Positions 25,282 through 35,061 are shown, counted from the first letter of the stretch. The stretch: DNA of 64,000 bases from Phycisphaeraceae bacterium (GCA_028284155.1 JANQSF010000077.1:1-64000); one strand, 5' to 3'. Notes: a model not told the origin generated them from the sequence alone. Made by a program: numbers and translations.

Positions 25282-26832
25282 ATGGATCGATACCAGAAGC
25301 GCGTCGCCGTCTTGCAGTTGCTGGTCTTGTCGGGCTTGCTGATCTGCCTGACAACCTCAACGTTTGGCCAAGCGTTGAAGGCTGAACGCCTGGCCGACCG
25401 GAAACAGCGGAACGTCATCTTCATTCTGGTCGACGACCACCGCTACGACGCGATGGGTTTCATGGGTCATCCGTTCCTCAAGACGCCGCACATGGACGCG
25501 ATGGCGGCGGGCGGCATCCACTTCAAGAACGCGTTTGTGACGACCTCGCTTTGTTCGCCGAGTCGGGCGTCGATCCTGACCGGTCAATACATGCACAACC
25601 ACCGTGTGGTGGACAACAACAACCTGGTGCCCGAGGGGACGATCTTCTTCCCGCAGTACCTGCAGAAGGTCGGCTATGAGACGGCTTATGTGGGCAAGTG
25701 GCACATGGGCGGGGCGAGTGACGACCCTCGGCCGGGCTTCGACCATTGGGTGTCGTTCCGCGGGCAGGGGCGGTATTACCCGCGCAAGGGCTGGATGCTG
25801 AACATTAACGGCAAGCGTTCGCCGCAGAAGGGTTACGTGACGGACGAGATGACCGACCACGCGATCGACTGGCTGAACAATCGGCCGGGCAAGGGCGAGA
25901 AGCCTTTCTTCCTTTACCTGTCGCACAAGGCGGTGCACGCCGAGTTCGCCCCGGCCGAGCGTCACAAGGGTGTGTACAAAGACGCGAAGTGGACACCGCC
26001 GGCGACGATGGCCAACACGCCCGAGAACTACAAGGGCAAGCCGCGCTGGGTCAAGGACCAGCGCAACAGTTGGCACGGCGTCGACTACGCGTATCACTCG
26101 ACCCAGACACCGATCGAGCAACTCTACAAGAACTACTGCGAGACGTTACTCGGCGTCGACGACAGCGTTGGCAGGGTCAACACCTGGCTGAAGAAGAACG
26201 GGCTTTACGACAGCACGATCGTGATCTACATGGGCGACAACGGTTTTCTGTGGGGAGAGCACGGGTTGATCGACAAGCGCAACGCGTACGCCGAATCGAT
26301 GCGCGTGCCGATGATGGCGACGTGCCCGGAACTGTTCGGCTCAAGTGGCAAGGTCGTCGACGGTGTCGTGGCGAACATCGACATCGGGCCGACCATCCTC
26401 GAGGCGGCGGGCGTCAAGACGCCGGGGCAGATGGACGGCCGAAGCTGGCTGGCGTTGGCCGAGGGCAAGATCAAGCTCGACCAGTGGCGGGACTTCCTGC
26501 TCTACGAGTACTACTGGGAATACAACTTCCCGCATACGCCGACTGTCTTCGCCCTGCGCGGCAACCAATACAAGTTCATCCAATACCACGGCATCTGGGA
26601 TATCGACGAGTTGTACGACATCCAGAAAGACCCGCACGAGACGACCAACCTCATCTTCGAGCCGAGCCTTCAGGGGAAGATCAGGCAGTTACGCGCCCGG
26701 CTGTTCGAGGAGATGAAAAAGACCAACGGCGACCGCATCCCGCTGGCTCCCAAGCGTTCGCACGGGCAGGCTTTGCGGACCCAGCGCGGGTCGAAGCCGA
26801 GCGACTTCCCGCCACAGTTCATTCGCGAATGA
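25282..26832 (+). CDS. Type I sulfatase, exported
   Basis: 516 residues with an N-terminal signal (VAVLQLLVLSGLLICL). Catalytic motif CSPSR at C91, which is converted to formylglycine, in SLCSPSRASILTGQ. Metal ligands VDDHRYDAMG near the N-terminus and YMGDNGFLWGEHG later. GKWHMGG is also typical. Hydrolyses sulfate esters; planctomycete genomes use many of these on algal polysaccharides. The start ATG 25282 has GAGAGGA upstream. It needs a formylglycine-generating enzyme, which is not in this window. Confidence 0.95.
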   Translation: MDRYQKRVAVLQLLVLSGLLICLTTSTFGQALKAERLADRKQRNVIFILVDDHRYDAMGFMGHPFLKTPHMDAMAAGGIHFKNAFVTTSLCSPSRASILTGQYMHNHRVVDNNNLVPEGTIFFPQYLQKVGYETAYVGKWHMGGASDDPRPGFDHWVSFRGQGRYYPRKGWMLNINGKRSPQKGYVTDEMTDHAIDWLNNRPGKGEKPFFLYLSHKAVHAEFAPAERHKGVYKDAKWTPPATMANTPENYKGKPRWVKDQRNSWHGVDYAYHSTQTPIEQLYKNYCETLLGVDDSVGRVNTWLKKNGLYDSTIVIYMGDNGFLWGEHGLIDKRNAYAESMRVPMMATCPELFGSSGKVVDGVVANIDIGPTILEAAGVKTPGQMDGRSWLALAEGKIKLDQWRDFLLYEYYWEYNFPHTPTVFALRGNQYKFIQYHGIWDIDELYDIQKDPHETTNLIFEPSLQGKIRQLRARLFEEMKKTNGDRIPLAPKRSHGQALRTQRGSKPSDFPPQFIRE

Positions 26833-27000
26833 CATGCACTCGCGTCAAGTCACTTCCGATAGAATTTCGCGCCCCCGCGTTTGAGTCGTATTCTTCGGCC
26901 GGTGAACGCGTTTGGTCGTGCCAGGTCAATTGATCGCTCCCGAACGGGGCTGGCTGTTAAGCCGCCCCCGGTTCGCGTCGATGGTCAGGTTGTGCCGGTT

Positions 27001-28314
27001 ATGCCGGTCGTAGCGACCTATCGGACCCGTGGCGCGATGGATGCGATCAGACAACCCGTGGCCTTGCGCATCGCGCCGCCGAGTGCGGCTCGGCCGACGG
27101 GGGCGCTCGCGGCAGACTGTCGGCATTACCGCGGCGATCGGCCTTGCATCGAGAACCAACTGTGTACGGGGTGCGCGTCGTACGACCCGCCTGCGCACCG
27201 TTTCGTCATCATCAAACTTGGTGCGTTGGGCGACGTCATCCGTACGCTCAGCCTGCTGCCGACGTTGCATCGCCGTTGGTCAAACGCGCACGTCACCTGG
27301 GTGAGCAGCGAGGCGGGGTGTCGGATGATCGACAATCACCCGCAGATCGACCGCGTGTTGCCGTTCTCGCCCGTCACATCGATGGTGCTCGCGCACCAGC
27401 GGTTTGACACGGTCGTCAGCTTGGACAAGGAACCGGAGCCTTGCGCCTTGGCGATGTCGCTGCGTGCTGACACGAAGCTCGGCATCGGTATGAGTGATTG
27501 GGGCACGCCGGTGCCGCTGAACGCCGAGTGCGAGCCGTACTTTCATCTTGGGCTGAGCGACGAACTCAAGTTCGAGCGAAACAACAAGACCTACCCGCGG
27601 CTGGTGCATGAGGCGCTGGGTTGGCCCTACGACGGCGGGCGGTATGACCTGCCGATCGATGGCGAGGCTGCTTCGGCTGTAGGCTGGCGGTTGGCGGCGT
27701 TGGGTTGGTCGCGAGCGCAGCCGACGGTGGGGATCAACGTCGGTGCGGGGAAGGCGTTTGCGAACAAGATGTGGCCGGCTCGCAAGACGGCCCGGTTGAT
27801 TAAGTTGTTGAAAGCGCGTCAGCCCGACCTGCAGGTGCTGCTGTTAGGCGGGCCGGCTGAGCGCCCGATCATCGACCGCATCCTGTCTGATCAGGCCGTG
27901 GGGGGATTGCACGGCGTGATCGACGCGGGCAACGTGCCGGTGGATGTCGCGAGGGAGGCGCTGTCGGCCGAGCGCGCGTTTGTCGCGCTGGTCGATCGTT
28001 GCGACACGTTGTTTACGGGGGACACGATGGCGATGCACGTCGCGGTGGCGCGGCGTGTGCCGGTCGTGGCGTTGTTCGGGCCGACGTGCGAGCAGGAGAT
28101 CGACCTGTTCGGACGGGGAGAAAAGTTCATCGCGCGTGTGGATTGCGGGCCCTGTTACAAGCGGGTCTGTGACCAGCACGACCGGTGCGTTGAGGCGATT
28201 GGTGAGGAGGAATTGTGTCATGGCATTGAACGAGTCCTTGCCGGCGGTCGAAGGGCCGCTGGTCAGGCCGACGCCCCCGCGGCCGCGCGTGAAGACGCGC
28301 GTCGCGCGGCCTAG
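27001..28314 (+). CDS. Glycosyltransferase family 9 (heptosyltransferase-like)
   Basis: About 437 residues. A Cys-rich preface (DCRHYRGDRPC...LCTGC) precedes the GT9 domain, which starts RFVIIKLGALGDVIRTLSLLPTL and ends with LFTGDTMAMHVAVARRVPVVALFGPT. A further Cys pair lies near the end (VDCGPCYKRVCDQHDRC). GT9 enzymes add heptose or related sugars to surface glycans. The start is uncertain: ATG 27001, ATG 27037 or TTG 26881, none with a good ribosome-binding site. Its 3' end overlaps the next gene by 95 nt. Confidence 0.88.
   Translation: MPVVATYRTRGAMDAIRQPVALRIAPPSAARPTGALAADCRHYRGDRPCIENQLCTGCASYDPPAHRFVIIKLGALGDVIRTLSLLPTLHRRWSNAHVTWVSSEAGCRMIDNHPQIDRVLPFSPVTSMVLAHQRFDTVVSLDKEPEPCALAMSLRADTKLGIGMSDWGTPVPLNAECEPYFHLGLSDELKFERNNKTYPRLVHEALGWPYDGGRYDLPIDGEAASAVGWRLAALGWSRAQPTVGINVGAGKAFANKMWPARKTARLIKLLKARQPDLQVLLLGGPAERPIIDRILSDQAVGGLHGVIDAGNVPVDVAREALSAERAFVALVDRCDTLFTGDTMAMHVAVARRVPVVALFGPTCEQEIDLFGRGEKFIARVDCGPCYKRVCDQHDRCVEAIGEEELCHGIERVLAGGRRAAGQADAPAAAREDARRAA
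28204..28210 (+). promoter_or_regulatory. Ribosome-binding site deciding the start of the O-ligase gene
   Basis: GAGGAGG, 9 nt before ATG 28220 and inside the GT9 coding region. The alternative ATG at 28337, after the GT9 stop, has no such sequence. Confidence 0.7.
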
Positions 28315-29917
28315 GCGCGGCGACAACTCAGACCTCATGCGCCCGCGTGCGGTGCGCACGACCGGCGGCGACTGGCTCCGCAGCGCATGGGTCCCCATTG
28401 GCCTGTGCGTGATTGCTGCGGCCGTGTCCTATGTGTTTTTCGATTGGGCACCGTTGGCGCGAAGTGGCGGGGGCGGCGCGACACCGACCATGAAGCACTT
28501 TGTATTGCTCATCGCGATGACGCTGCTCGGTACGGTCGGGTCGATCTATCACCCGTTCTGGGGTCTATTGCTGTACTACGTCCTTGCTGTGCTTCGGCCG
28601 CAGCATCTGTGGGAATGGTCGCTGCCGGTTGAGTGGCGGTGGTCGTTGATGGCGGCTTGCATCGTCGCCGTCGGCGTCCTGATGAACTTGCACACCGTTT
28701 TGCGACGGGGCCGATTGAATCACGTCCTCTGGCTGCTGCTCGGGTTTGGCTTGTTGTTGTTGATGAGTTGCCTGACCGCGCACGACCCGGATGTCGCGCA
28801 GCAATGGGGCATGGAGTACGCCAAGATCATCGTTATTGCGATGATCACCGGCCTGGTGATCGACCGGGCCTGGCAGGTACGCGTCATGGCCGCGATGGTG
28901 CTGGTCACACTCGGCTACATCGCGTGGGAGATCAACGCGCTGTACCTGTTCCAAGGGCGTCTGGACATCTTCCACTACGGCTATGGCGGTTTGGACAACA
29001 ACGGTGCGGGTTTGATGCTCGCGATGGGCTTGCCGTTCGCGTACGCGTTTGGCGTGTCGGCCTCGAAACGTTGGATGCGAGCAGTGGCTTGGGCGATTGG
29101 GCTGCTGATCATTCACGCCATTCTGATGAGCTACTCACGTGGGGCGATGTTGGCTGCGTTTGTCGGTATTTGTTGGCTGCTTTGGCACCACCGCAAGCGG
29201 TACCAGTCGGCCGCGATCGCGGCGGTGTTGTTTGTCTGCGTCTCAATCCTCGCGGGGCAGGAGATCCGTGACCGATTCTTCTCGACGATGAACTACCAGA
29301 CCGATCGCAGCGCGCAGAACCGCATGGAAAGCTGGTCGGCCGCGTGGCAGGTCGCGCTCGAACACCCGCTGACGGGTTTGGGCATCCGGAACAGCAACGC
29401 GTATGCATTCAACTACGGCGCCGACCGCGTCGGCAGAACGATTCACAGCCAGTATTTGCAGATCGCCGCCGACTCGGGCATCCCCGCGATGGTGATCTAC
29501 ATCGCCCTGTTGAGCGCCGCGCTGTGGGCGCTCACCCGCTCGCGATGGCGTTGTTTGAACTACCTGCAACGGCGGCTGCACGACCACCGCGACGAAGCGG
29601 GCAACGCCTCAGTGGCGCAGGCGGCCGACTTGGCCTTGGCGGTGCAAACCGCGCTGATCATCTTCGCGTTCGGCGGGCTGTTCCTGTCCCTCGAAGTGTT
29701 CGAGTTGCCGTGGTTGATGCTCGTTTTGGCCGGCGTGTACCCGCGCGTGATCCGTCAGACGCTCGACGCTGTCGAGGGCTCGGACGAGGCCAAGGCCTAC
29801 CGGGCTGACAACCCGCCGCCACGCCGCCGCCGCAAACACCTGCTGACGCTCGGGCCGGCTGGCGGCCCGGTCCCCGCGTTGAAGCGGGTTGAACGCGAGG
29901 AGCTTGCCCACGGATGA
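28220..29917 (+). CDS. O-antigen ligase-like (exosortase-associated O-glycosylation ligase type)
   Basis: 565 residues, polytopic membrane protein with about ten predicted segments. The periplasmic-loop region (NRMESWSAAWQVALEHPLTGLGI...) matches the Wzy/WaaL family. The segment LRPQHLW and the layout resemble the putative O-glycosylation ligase that accompanies exosortase loci. It would transfer glycan to protein or lipid acceptors on the outer side. A positively charged N-terminal tail of about 45 residues overlaps the GT9 gene. It is coupled to the next gene by an ATGA overlap. Confidence 0.88.
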   Translation: MALNESLPAVEGPLVRPTPPRPRVKTRVARPRRGDNSDLMRPRAVRTTGGDWLRSAWVPIGLCVIAAAVSYVFFDWAPLARSGGGGATPTMKHFVLLIAMTLLGTVGSIYHPFWGLLLYYVLAVLRPQHLWEWSLPVEWRWSLMAACIVAVGVLMNLHTVLRRGRLNHVLWLLLGFGLLLLMSCLTAHDPDVAQQWGMEYAKIIVIAMITGLVIDRAWQVRVMAAMVLVTLGYIAWEINALYLFQGRLDIFHYGYGGLDNNGAGLMLAMGLPFAYAFGVSASKRWMRAVAWAIGLLIIHAILMSYSRGAMLAAFVGICWLLWHHRKRYQSAAIAAVLFVCVSILAGQEIRDRFFSTMNYQTDRSAQNRMESWSAAWQVALEHPLTGLGIRNSNAYAFNYGADRVGRTIHSQYLQIAADSGIPAMVIYIALLSAALWALTRSRWRCLNYLQRRLHDHRDEAGNASVAQAADLALAVQTALIIFAFGGLFLSLEVFELPWLMLVLAGVYPRVIRQTLDAVEGSDEAKAYRADNPPPRRRRKHLLTLGPAGGPVPALKRVEREELAHG

Positions 29918-31155
29918 ACGCGCTTGCAATGCAAGTCGAAGGCCGGCTCGCCCGCGCGGTCCAGTGGACGGGTGAGTTGAAACGCCGACCCGCGCGCGTA
30001 CCCGGTATGCGCCGCCTGCGTGCGGCGATCGACTTCTTCGCCCGCGGCGTCTTCCACGTCTGGCGGAACCACCGTTACATCAGCGTGCCCAAGTTGCTCA
30101 ACATGACGGCGGTCAACCTGCAGTTCAAGCTCAAGACCGAGCGCGTCGTCGGCCGGCCGTACCGCATGAAGATCGAGTCGACCAACATCTGCAACACGCA
30201 ATGCCAACTCTGCCCGACGGGTGTTGGCTTGCAGGGTCGGCCGAAGGGCAAGATGGATGTCGAGCGTTACAAGCAACTGATCGACCGCGTCGCGTGGCAC
30301 TTGGCGGCGCTCGACCTGTCGATGTGGGGCGACCCGCTGATCGTACCCGAGATCTACGACATGATCCGCTACGCGCACAAGAAGGGCGTGTGGACGTACA
30401 TCAGCTCGAACCTACACGCGCTGAAACTCAAGCCGCGAAAGGGTGAATCGGTCTTGCAGGCTGAGCAGCTTGTCAACAGCGGGCTGGACATGTTGACGTG
30501 CTCTTTGCACGGTGCATCGCAGAAGACGTTCGAGGCGTATCAGCCGGGCAAGTCGTTTGACGAGGCGGTGGCGAAGGTGCGTCACATCATCGGGACACGC
30601 GACCGCATGGGCAGCCGAACGCCTGAGGTGCAGCTCAACTTCGTCGTGATGAAGCAGAACGAGCACGAGCGAGCCGCATTCGAGCGGCTGGCGGACAAGT
30701 TGGGATGCAAGGCCGTCTTCTCCTGGCCGGCGCTCAACACGCGTTTTCTGGACAGAGACAAGCAGCTTGTGCCGTTGGAGATGTCAGCCGAAACACTGGC
30801 GCGTAAAACGCGCGAGCACCTGCACCAATGGCTGCCGACTGACCCGGACTTCGTCTTGGAGCCATACCAGAAGATGCTCGACGGCAACTACAAGCCGGAG
30901 GACTTTAACGGCCAAAAGCTGTTCGATTGTTCTTGGCCATGGACTGCAAGCGTGGTGAACTGGGACGGCAATGTAGTGACCTGCTGCGGCAGCTTCGACC
31001 CCGAGGAAGACATGGGCAACGTATTCGACCGCGGGCTTGGGGCGGTGTGGAACAGCCGGAAGTACCGGCTTGCCCGGCGGAGCTTCAAGCGGAAACTCGA
31101 TGCGCAGCAGACGGCGGAGAATCCGTGCGCGACGTGTCCGGGGTTCATGGTCTGA
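29914..31155 (+). CDS. Radical SAM/SPASM-type protein
   Basis: 413 residues. The canonical cluster motif CNTQCQLC (CX3CX2C, about residues 93-100) follows MKIESTNI. The C-terminal region has SPASM-like cysteines (DCSWPW, VTCCGSFDPEEDMGN, NPCATCPGF) for auxiliary Fe-S clusters. Cytoplasmic. Radical SAM proteins of this type modify peptides or sugars and recur in surface-glycan clusters. The substrate is not predictable here. The start overlaps the ligase stop (ATGA), with GAGGAG at 29897-29902. Confidence 0.9.
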   Translation: MNALAMQVEGRLARAVQWTGELKRRPARVPGMRRLRAAIDFFARGVFHVWRNHRYISVPKLLNMTAVNLQFKLKTERVVGRPYRMKIESTNICNTQCQLCPTGVGLQGRPKGKMDVERYKQLIDRVAWHLAALDLSMWGDPLIVPEIYDMIRYAHKKGVWTYISSNLHALKLKPRKGESVLQAEQLVNSGLDMLTCSLHGASQKTFEAYQPGKSFDEAVAKVRHIIGTRDRMGSRTPEVQLNFVVMKQNEHERAAFERLADKLGCKAVFSWPALNTRFLDRDKQLVPLEMSAETLARKTREHLHQWLPTDPDFVLEPYQKMLDGNYKPEDFNGQKLFDCSWPWTASVVNWDGNVVTCCGSFDPEEDMGNVFDRGLGAVWNSRKYRLARRSFKRKLDAQQTAENPCATCPGFMV

Positions 31156-31178
31156 ATCGCAAGTGAATCGGGGGCAAC

Positions 31179-32426
31179 ATGACAGCGTTACCCAAACCAG
31201 ATCGGCTTGCGATGACGCCCCCGGCCACGCCCGGCGACGGGGCGACGCTGGCGCGCATCGGCGGCGTTGACCTGCCGCTGGTGCTGCACGTACGTGTCGT
31301 GACGAACATCGGCGGCGGGCCGGACAAGACCATCCTGCGCTCGCCCAAGTGGGCGGACCACGACCGTGTCCGCATGGCCGCCGCGTACATCCACCCGCGG
31401 AATGACCCCGGCATCGGCCTGCTGCGCATCCAGGCTGAGCAGCAGGGTTGCCCCTTTATCGAGCTGCCCGAGCGCGGGCCGATCGACCCGCGCACCGTGC
31501 GGGCGCTGGTCAACCTGTGCAAGCGGCGGAACGTCGCGGTGTGGCATGGTCACGATCACAAATCCAATGCGCTCGGATTGCTGGTCCGACAGTTTCACCC
31601 AATGAAACTCGTTACCACCGCGCACGGATGGACGCGTGAGACCTGGCGGAACCGCCTCTACTGCAACGTCGACCGTTGGTGTCTGCGACGCTACGACCAG
31701 GTCGTGGCCGTGTCTCGTGACCTGTATGACCAACTCTTGCACGACGGCCTTGACCGCAAACGGCTTTGGCACATCCCCAACGCGATCGACTTGACAGAGT
31801 ACGAGCGTTCACAAGACCGCTCGGCTGCACGCGACCGACTGGACATCGCCGACGATGAGTTCGTACTCGGTGTGGTCGCGCGACTCAGTGACGAGAAGGG
31901 CGTCGACCGCGCGGTCCGCGCCACGCGCGCGCTGGTCGAGAAGTACCCCGACGTTCGGCTGCACATCATCGGCGACGGCCCGGCTTTCGAGCCGCTGCGT
32001 GCGCTGGCGATCGAGCAGCATGTCGCGCCGCAAGTACGCTTCTGGGGTTGGCAGACGCCGACGCAGCGTTTTTATGAGGCTATGGACACGCTGTTGGTCC
32101 CCAGCCGAACCGAAGGCCTGCCCAACGTGGCGCTGGAGGCGATGGCGATGTGCGTGCCCGTCGCGGCGACCGACGTCGGCGGCGTGAGCAAGCTGCTGCA
32201 ACGCGGCCGATGCGGTGTGCTGCTGAACGGCGACGAGTGCGCCTGGCCGAGCGAGATCGAGCCGCTGATCGTCAGCGCCGAACGCCGGGCCGAACTGGCC
32301 CGTCGCGCGCGTCGTCGCATCGAGGAACATTACAGCTTCGTCGCGCGGATGGAGCGCATGATGCGTGTGTACGACCGGGTGCTGAGCATCGGCAAGTCGA
32401 CGCGAGAATCGCGTCGGGCGGCGTGA
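31179..32426 (+). CDS. Glycosyltransferase family 4
   Basis: 415 residues. GT-B retaining glycosyltransferase. Acceptor-side N-terminus LVLHVRVVTNIGGGPDKTIL. Donor-side LGVVARLSDEKGVDRAV, then LLVPSRTEGLPNVALEAMAMCVPVAATDVGG with the EX7E-type nucleotide-sugar site. It lies 23 nt after the radical SAM gene and ends the glycan block. It probably builds the glycan that the ligase transfers. Confidence 0.93.
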   Translation: MTALPKPDRLAMTPPATPGDGATLARIGGVDLPLVLHVRVVTNIGGGPDKTILRSPKWADHDRVRMAAAYIHPRNDPGIGLLRIQAEQQGCPFIELPERGPIDPRTVRALVNLCKRRNVAVWHGHDHKSNALGLLVRQFHPMKLVTTAHGWTRETWRNRLYCNVDRWCLRRYDQVVAVSRDLYDQLLHDGLDRKRLWHIPNAIDLTEYERSQDRSAARDRLDIADDEFVLGVVARLSDEKGVDRAVRATRALVEKYPDVRLHIIGDGPAFEPLRALAIEQHVAPQVRFWGWQTPTQRFYEAMDTLLVPSRTEGLPNVALEAMAMCVPVAATDVGGVSKLLQRGRCGVLLNGDECAWPSEIEPLIVSAERRAELARRARRRIEEHYSFVARMERMMRVYDRVLSIGKSTRESRRAA

Positions 32427-32478
32427 CGACTATTTTGGGCTCTGTATCTGCCCGATTCGGGCGTGTCACAAGGCGGAA

Positions 32479-32552
<74 letters not shown>

Positions 32553-32672
32553 GCTGGAACAAGGTTAGCCGTCGCGCGTCTGTCAGACAAGGCCGATCCG
32601 GATGCGGCCCGGCCGGTTGCGCGGTAGACTCGCTGCCCGTCGTTGGATTGCCCTGACCCCGTGGGGATCGCC

Positions 32673-33170
32673 ATGAACCACTATCAATCGTTCTGCCGTT
32701 TGTCACCCGCCGTCGTGCTCAGCCTGGCCTGTCTGTGGCTCAACCAAGGCTGCCAGAAGGCACCGGAGTTCCCCGAGTTCGGCTCCGAGGGTGTCTACTT
32801 CTACGACTACGAGGCTTACGGCGACGACGGCGAGGTAATCGTGTCGGGCATCATGGCGCTCAAGTACGACTCGCCCACGACCTTCACCGGCATCTGGCAG
32901 TTCAAGCAGGTCAGTCAGAAAGAGGCCATCGGCCCGCAGGTCGGTTCCGGCAAGCTGACGGGCAAGGTGACCCGCGGTGAATACCGCATCAATCTCAACC
33001 CCGAGTTGTCCGAACGCAATGTCCTGCTGGTGGGCAGCATGCTCGGGTCGAACCTCGACGGCGCCTGGCGGTGGATGGGCGCGACGATCCAACTGAACCA
33101 GGGCAAGTTCCTGGCCCGCCCGCGCACCGAGCCGCCGCCCAAACGCGGGGCGTTTGGGACGAATGGTTGA
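32673..33170 (+). CDS. Small lipoprotein, unknown function
   Basis: 165 residues. Signal with a lipobox-like cysteine (LWLNQGC, about residues 17-23). The mature part is a small beta-rich domain (FYDYEAYGDDGEVIVSGIMALKY; FTGIWQFKQVS) ending in a basic Pro-rich tail. No family recognised. ATG 32673 has GGGGA 5 nt upstream and starts the signal; an extension to 32643 is less likely. Confidence 0.75.
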   Translation: MNHYQSFCRLSPAVVLSLACLWLNQGCQKAPEFPEFGSEGVYFYDYEAYGDDGEVIVSGIMALKYDSPTTFTGIWQFKQVSQKEAIGPQVGSGKLTGKVTRGEYRINLNPELSERNVLLVGSMLGSNLDGAWRWMGATIQLNQGKFLARPRTEPPPKRGAFGTNG

Positions 33171-33228
33171 GTGGCTATTGAATGCAGTGAATCGCACGAT
33201 CGTGCGGGTCGAGGGACTGAAAGAGGCA

Positions 33229-33672
33229 TCATGTAGCAGACGTGTTGGCATCGCCGACTTTGGCCTGACAGGCGTACCTTCGACGCAAACGCTGCCACAC
33301 GCACATCAGCGCGATCGCGGTTGTGATCGAAAGGACATTCACGATCGCGTCGTCCAGCGCGGCCGTTCGGCCGGGCACGAATGCTTGGCGGTACTCTTCG
33401 CCCGCGGCCAGCAGGTTGGCAGCGACCCACGCCAGTCGCGGGCGTCGGCCAAACGCTTTGTAGAGCAGGATGCCCAGACCGCCGTACACGCCGATGTGGC
33501 CAAGCATGTGGATCGTGTCGTCCGACAGGCCGAGGAAGTCCACGTCGTCGGCCAGCCGCTTGCCAAGCAGAAGCACGGCGACGAAACCACATCCAGCCAG
33601 GAGTGCGGCTGCGAGTCGGGCGGCTTGCGAGGCGGCTAGCGGGTCGCAGGGACGGGGGGCGGAGGCTCGCAT
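33229..33672 (-). CDS. VanZ-like membrane protein
   Basis: 147 residues with about three to four membrane segments. The VanZ signature is present: DDTIHMLGHIGVYGGLG, then AAGEEYRQAFVPGRTAALDDAIVN. VanZ relatives affect teicoplanin resistance in enterococci; in most bacteria their role is unknown. A TATAAT hexamer on this strand (33733-33738) about 60 nt upstream could be its -10, without a clear -35. Confidence 0.85.
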   Translation of the reverse strand: MRASAPRPCDPLAASQAARLAAALLAGCGFVAVLLLGKRLADDVDFLGLSDDTIHMLGHIGVYGGLGILLYKAFGRRPRLAWVAANLLAAGEEYRQAFVPGRTAALDDAIVNVLSITTAIALMCVWQRLRRRYACQAKVGDANTSAT

Positions 33673-33935
33673 GCCCCGAACGCACGCAAGGTCGGGACCG
33701 CGTGGTTCGTGTTCGGGTAAACTGTTGATAGTATTATATTTAAGGGGGAATCGACGCGGATCCGGGATGTGCGAGTCGTGTTAGATGTCGCTTCGACGCA
33801 ACATCGCTGCGCCGCGCACTCGACATGCGCCGGCAGCGAGTGAATCGCCATCGCGTGACATTGCCTCGCGAGCAGATCGGCCTAAACTGAGGGTTTTTCC
33901 CCGCGCACCAAATCCCGCGCAGGCTGAGCAACGTC

Positions 33936-34832
33936 ATGATCAACCCCGACGCCCTCATCAAGGCCGAGGCGCTAGTCGAGGCGCACCAGTACATCCGTCG
34001 CTTCGCGGGCAAGACGATCGTCGTGAAGGTCGGCGGGTCGATCATGGACGACGAGCAGGCGTTGCGCAAGCTGCTGGTCGATGTTGGTTTTATGCACGCG
34101 GTGGGGATGCGGCCGATCGTTGTGCACGGCGGCGGTAAAGCCATCACCGAGGCGATGCAGCAGGCCGGTCTCGAGGCGCAGTTCGTGCAAGGCCGGCGCT
34201 ACACCGACGAACGCACACTCGCGATCGCCGAGCACGTGCTGGTCAATCAGATCAATAAGTGGATCGTCGAAGAGATCACAAACGCCGGCGCGCCGGCCAT
34301 GGGCCTGCACAGCCTGTCGAGTTGCGTGGTGTTTGGCGAGAAGCTGTTCCTCGACCCGCCGGCCGACGACGCAGGGGGCGCGGGTCGCAAGATCGACATC
34401 GGCCTGGTCGGGCGGGTCAAGCGAGTGAACCAGGAATTGCTAGCTGCGCTGCTCGACGCCGGCCACGTGCCCGTGATCGCGCCGATCGCGCGCGACGGGT
34501 CGGGCGGCAAGCTCAATATCAACGCCGACAGTGTCGCCGGCCACGTCGCCGCCGCGCTCAAGGCTGAAAAGCTCGTCCTCGTCTCCGACACGCACGGCAT
34601 CCGCACGACCGATGCGCCCGACAGCCTCGCGTCGCAACTGACGGAAGATGAAATCAAACAACTCATTCGCAGCGGTGTGATCGCCGCGGGGATGCTGCCC
34701 AAGGTCGAAGCGTGCATTACTGCGCTGGAGGCCGGCGTGACACGCACGCACATCGTCGACGGCCGAGTGTCGCACTCGCTCATGCTCGAGGTCTACACGG
34801 ACCGGGGCATCGGGACGATGATTGTGCTTTAG
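33936..34832 (+). CDS. argB: Acetylglutamate kinase
   Basis: 298 residues. Second step of arginine synthesis: phosphorylation of N-acetylglutamate. Motifs are VVKVGGSIMDD, PIVVHGGGKAITEAM, GRRYTDERTL, LNINADSVAGHVAAALKAEKLVLVSDTHGI and MLPKVEACITALEAGV. The length fits the family. ATG 33936 is chosen; no strong Shine-Dalgarno sequence. argF follows after 229 nt of non-coding DNA carrying an inverted word-array pair. Confidence 0.96.
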   Translation: MINPDALIKAEALVEAHQYIRRFAGKTIVVKVGGSIMDDEQALRKLLVDVGFMHAVGMRPIVVHGGGKAITEAMQQAGLEAQFVQGRRYTDERTLAIAEHVLVNQINKWIVEEITNAGAPAMGLHSLSSCVVFGEKLFLDPPADDAGGAGRKIDIGLVGRVKRVNQELLAALLDAGHVPVIAPIARDGSGGKLNINADSVAGHVAAALKAEKLVLVSDTHGIRTTDAPDSLASQLTEDEIKQLIRSGVIAAGMLPKVEACITALEAGVTRTHIVDGRVSHSLMLEVYTDRGIGTMIVL

Positions 34833-35051
34833 AAAAACAGGATGACAGGAAAACAAGAAACCAGGAAAGCAGGACAGCAGGAAAAGAAGAAATCAGGAAA
34901 ACAGGAAGTGTTGATGGTCTTGCAACATGCTGGTTGTCCGTGCCCAATCTGTCCTCCCCACTGGTTCAGATAACTGTCGTGAGCCGGCTCGCCCTGTATG
35001 ACCGAACCGGCATCATTTCCTGCTTTCCTGTTCTCTTGCTTTCCTGCTTTG
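34833..35051. repeat. Inverted pair of CAGGAAA / TTTCCTG arrays between argB and argF
   Basis: The left arm (34833-34908) starts at the base after the argB stop and holds about nine degenerate ACAGGAAA-type words. The right arm (35014-35051) holds the complement and ends 10 nt before the argF ATG. The loop is about 105 nt. Same words and same placement as 3439-3628. Confidence 0.85.
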
Positions 35052-35061
35052 AGTCTTCACC

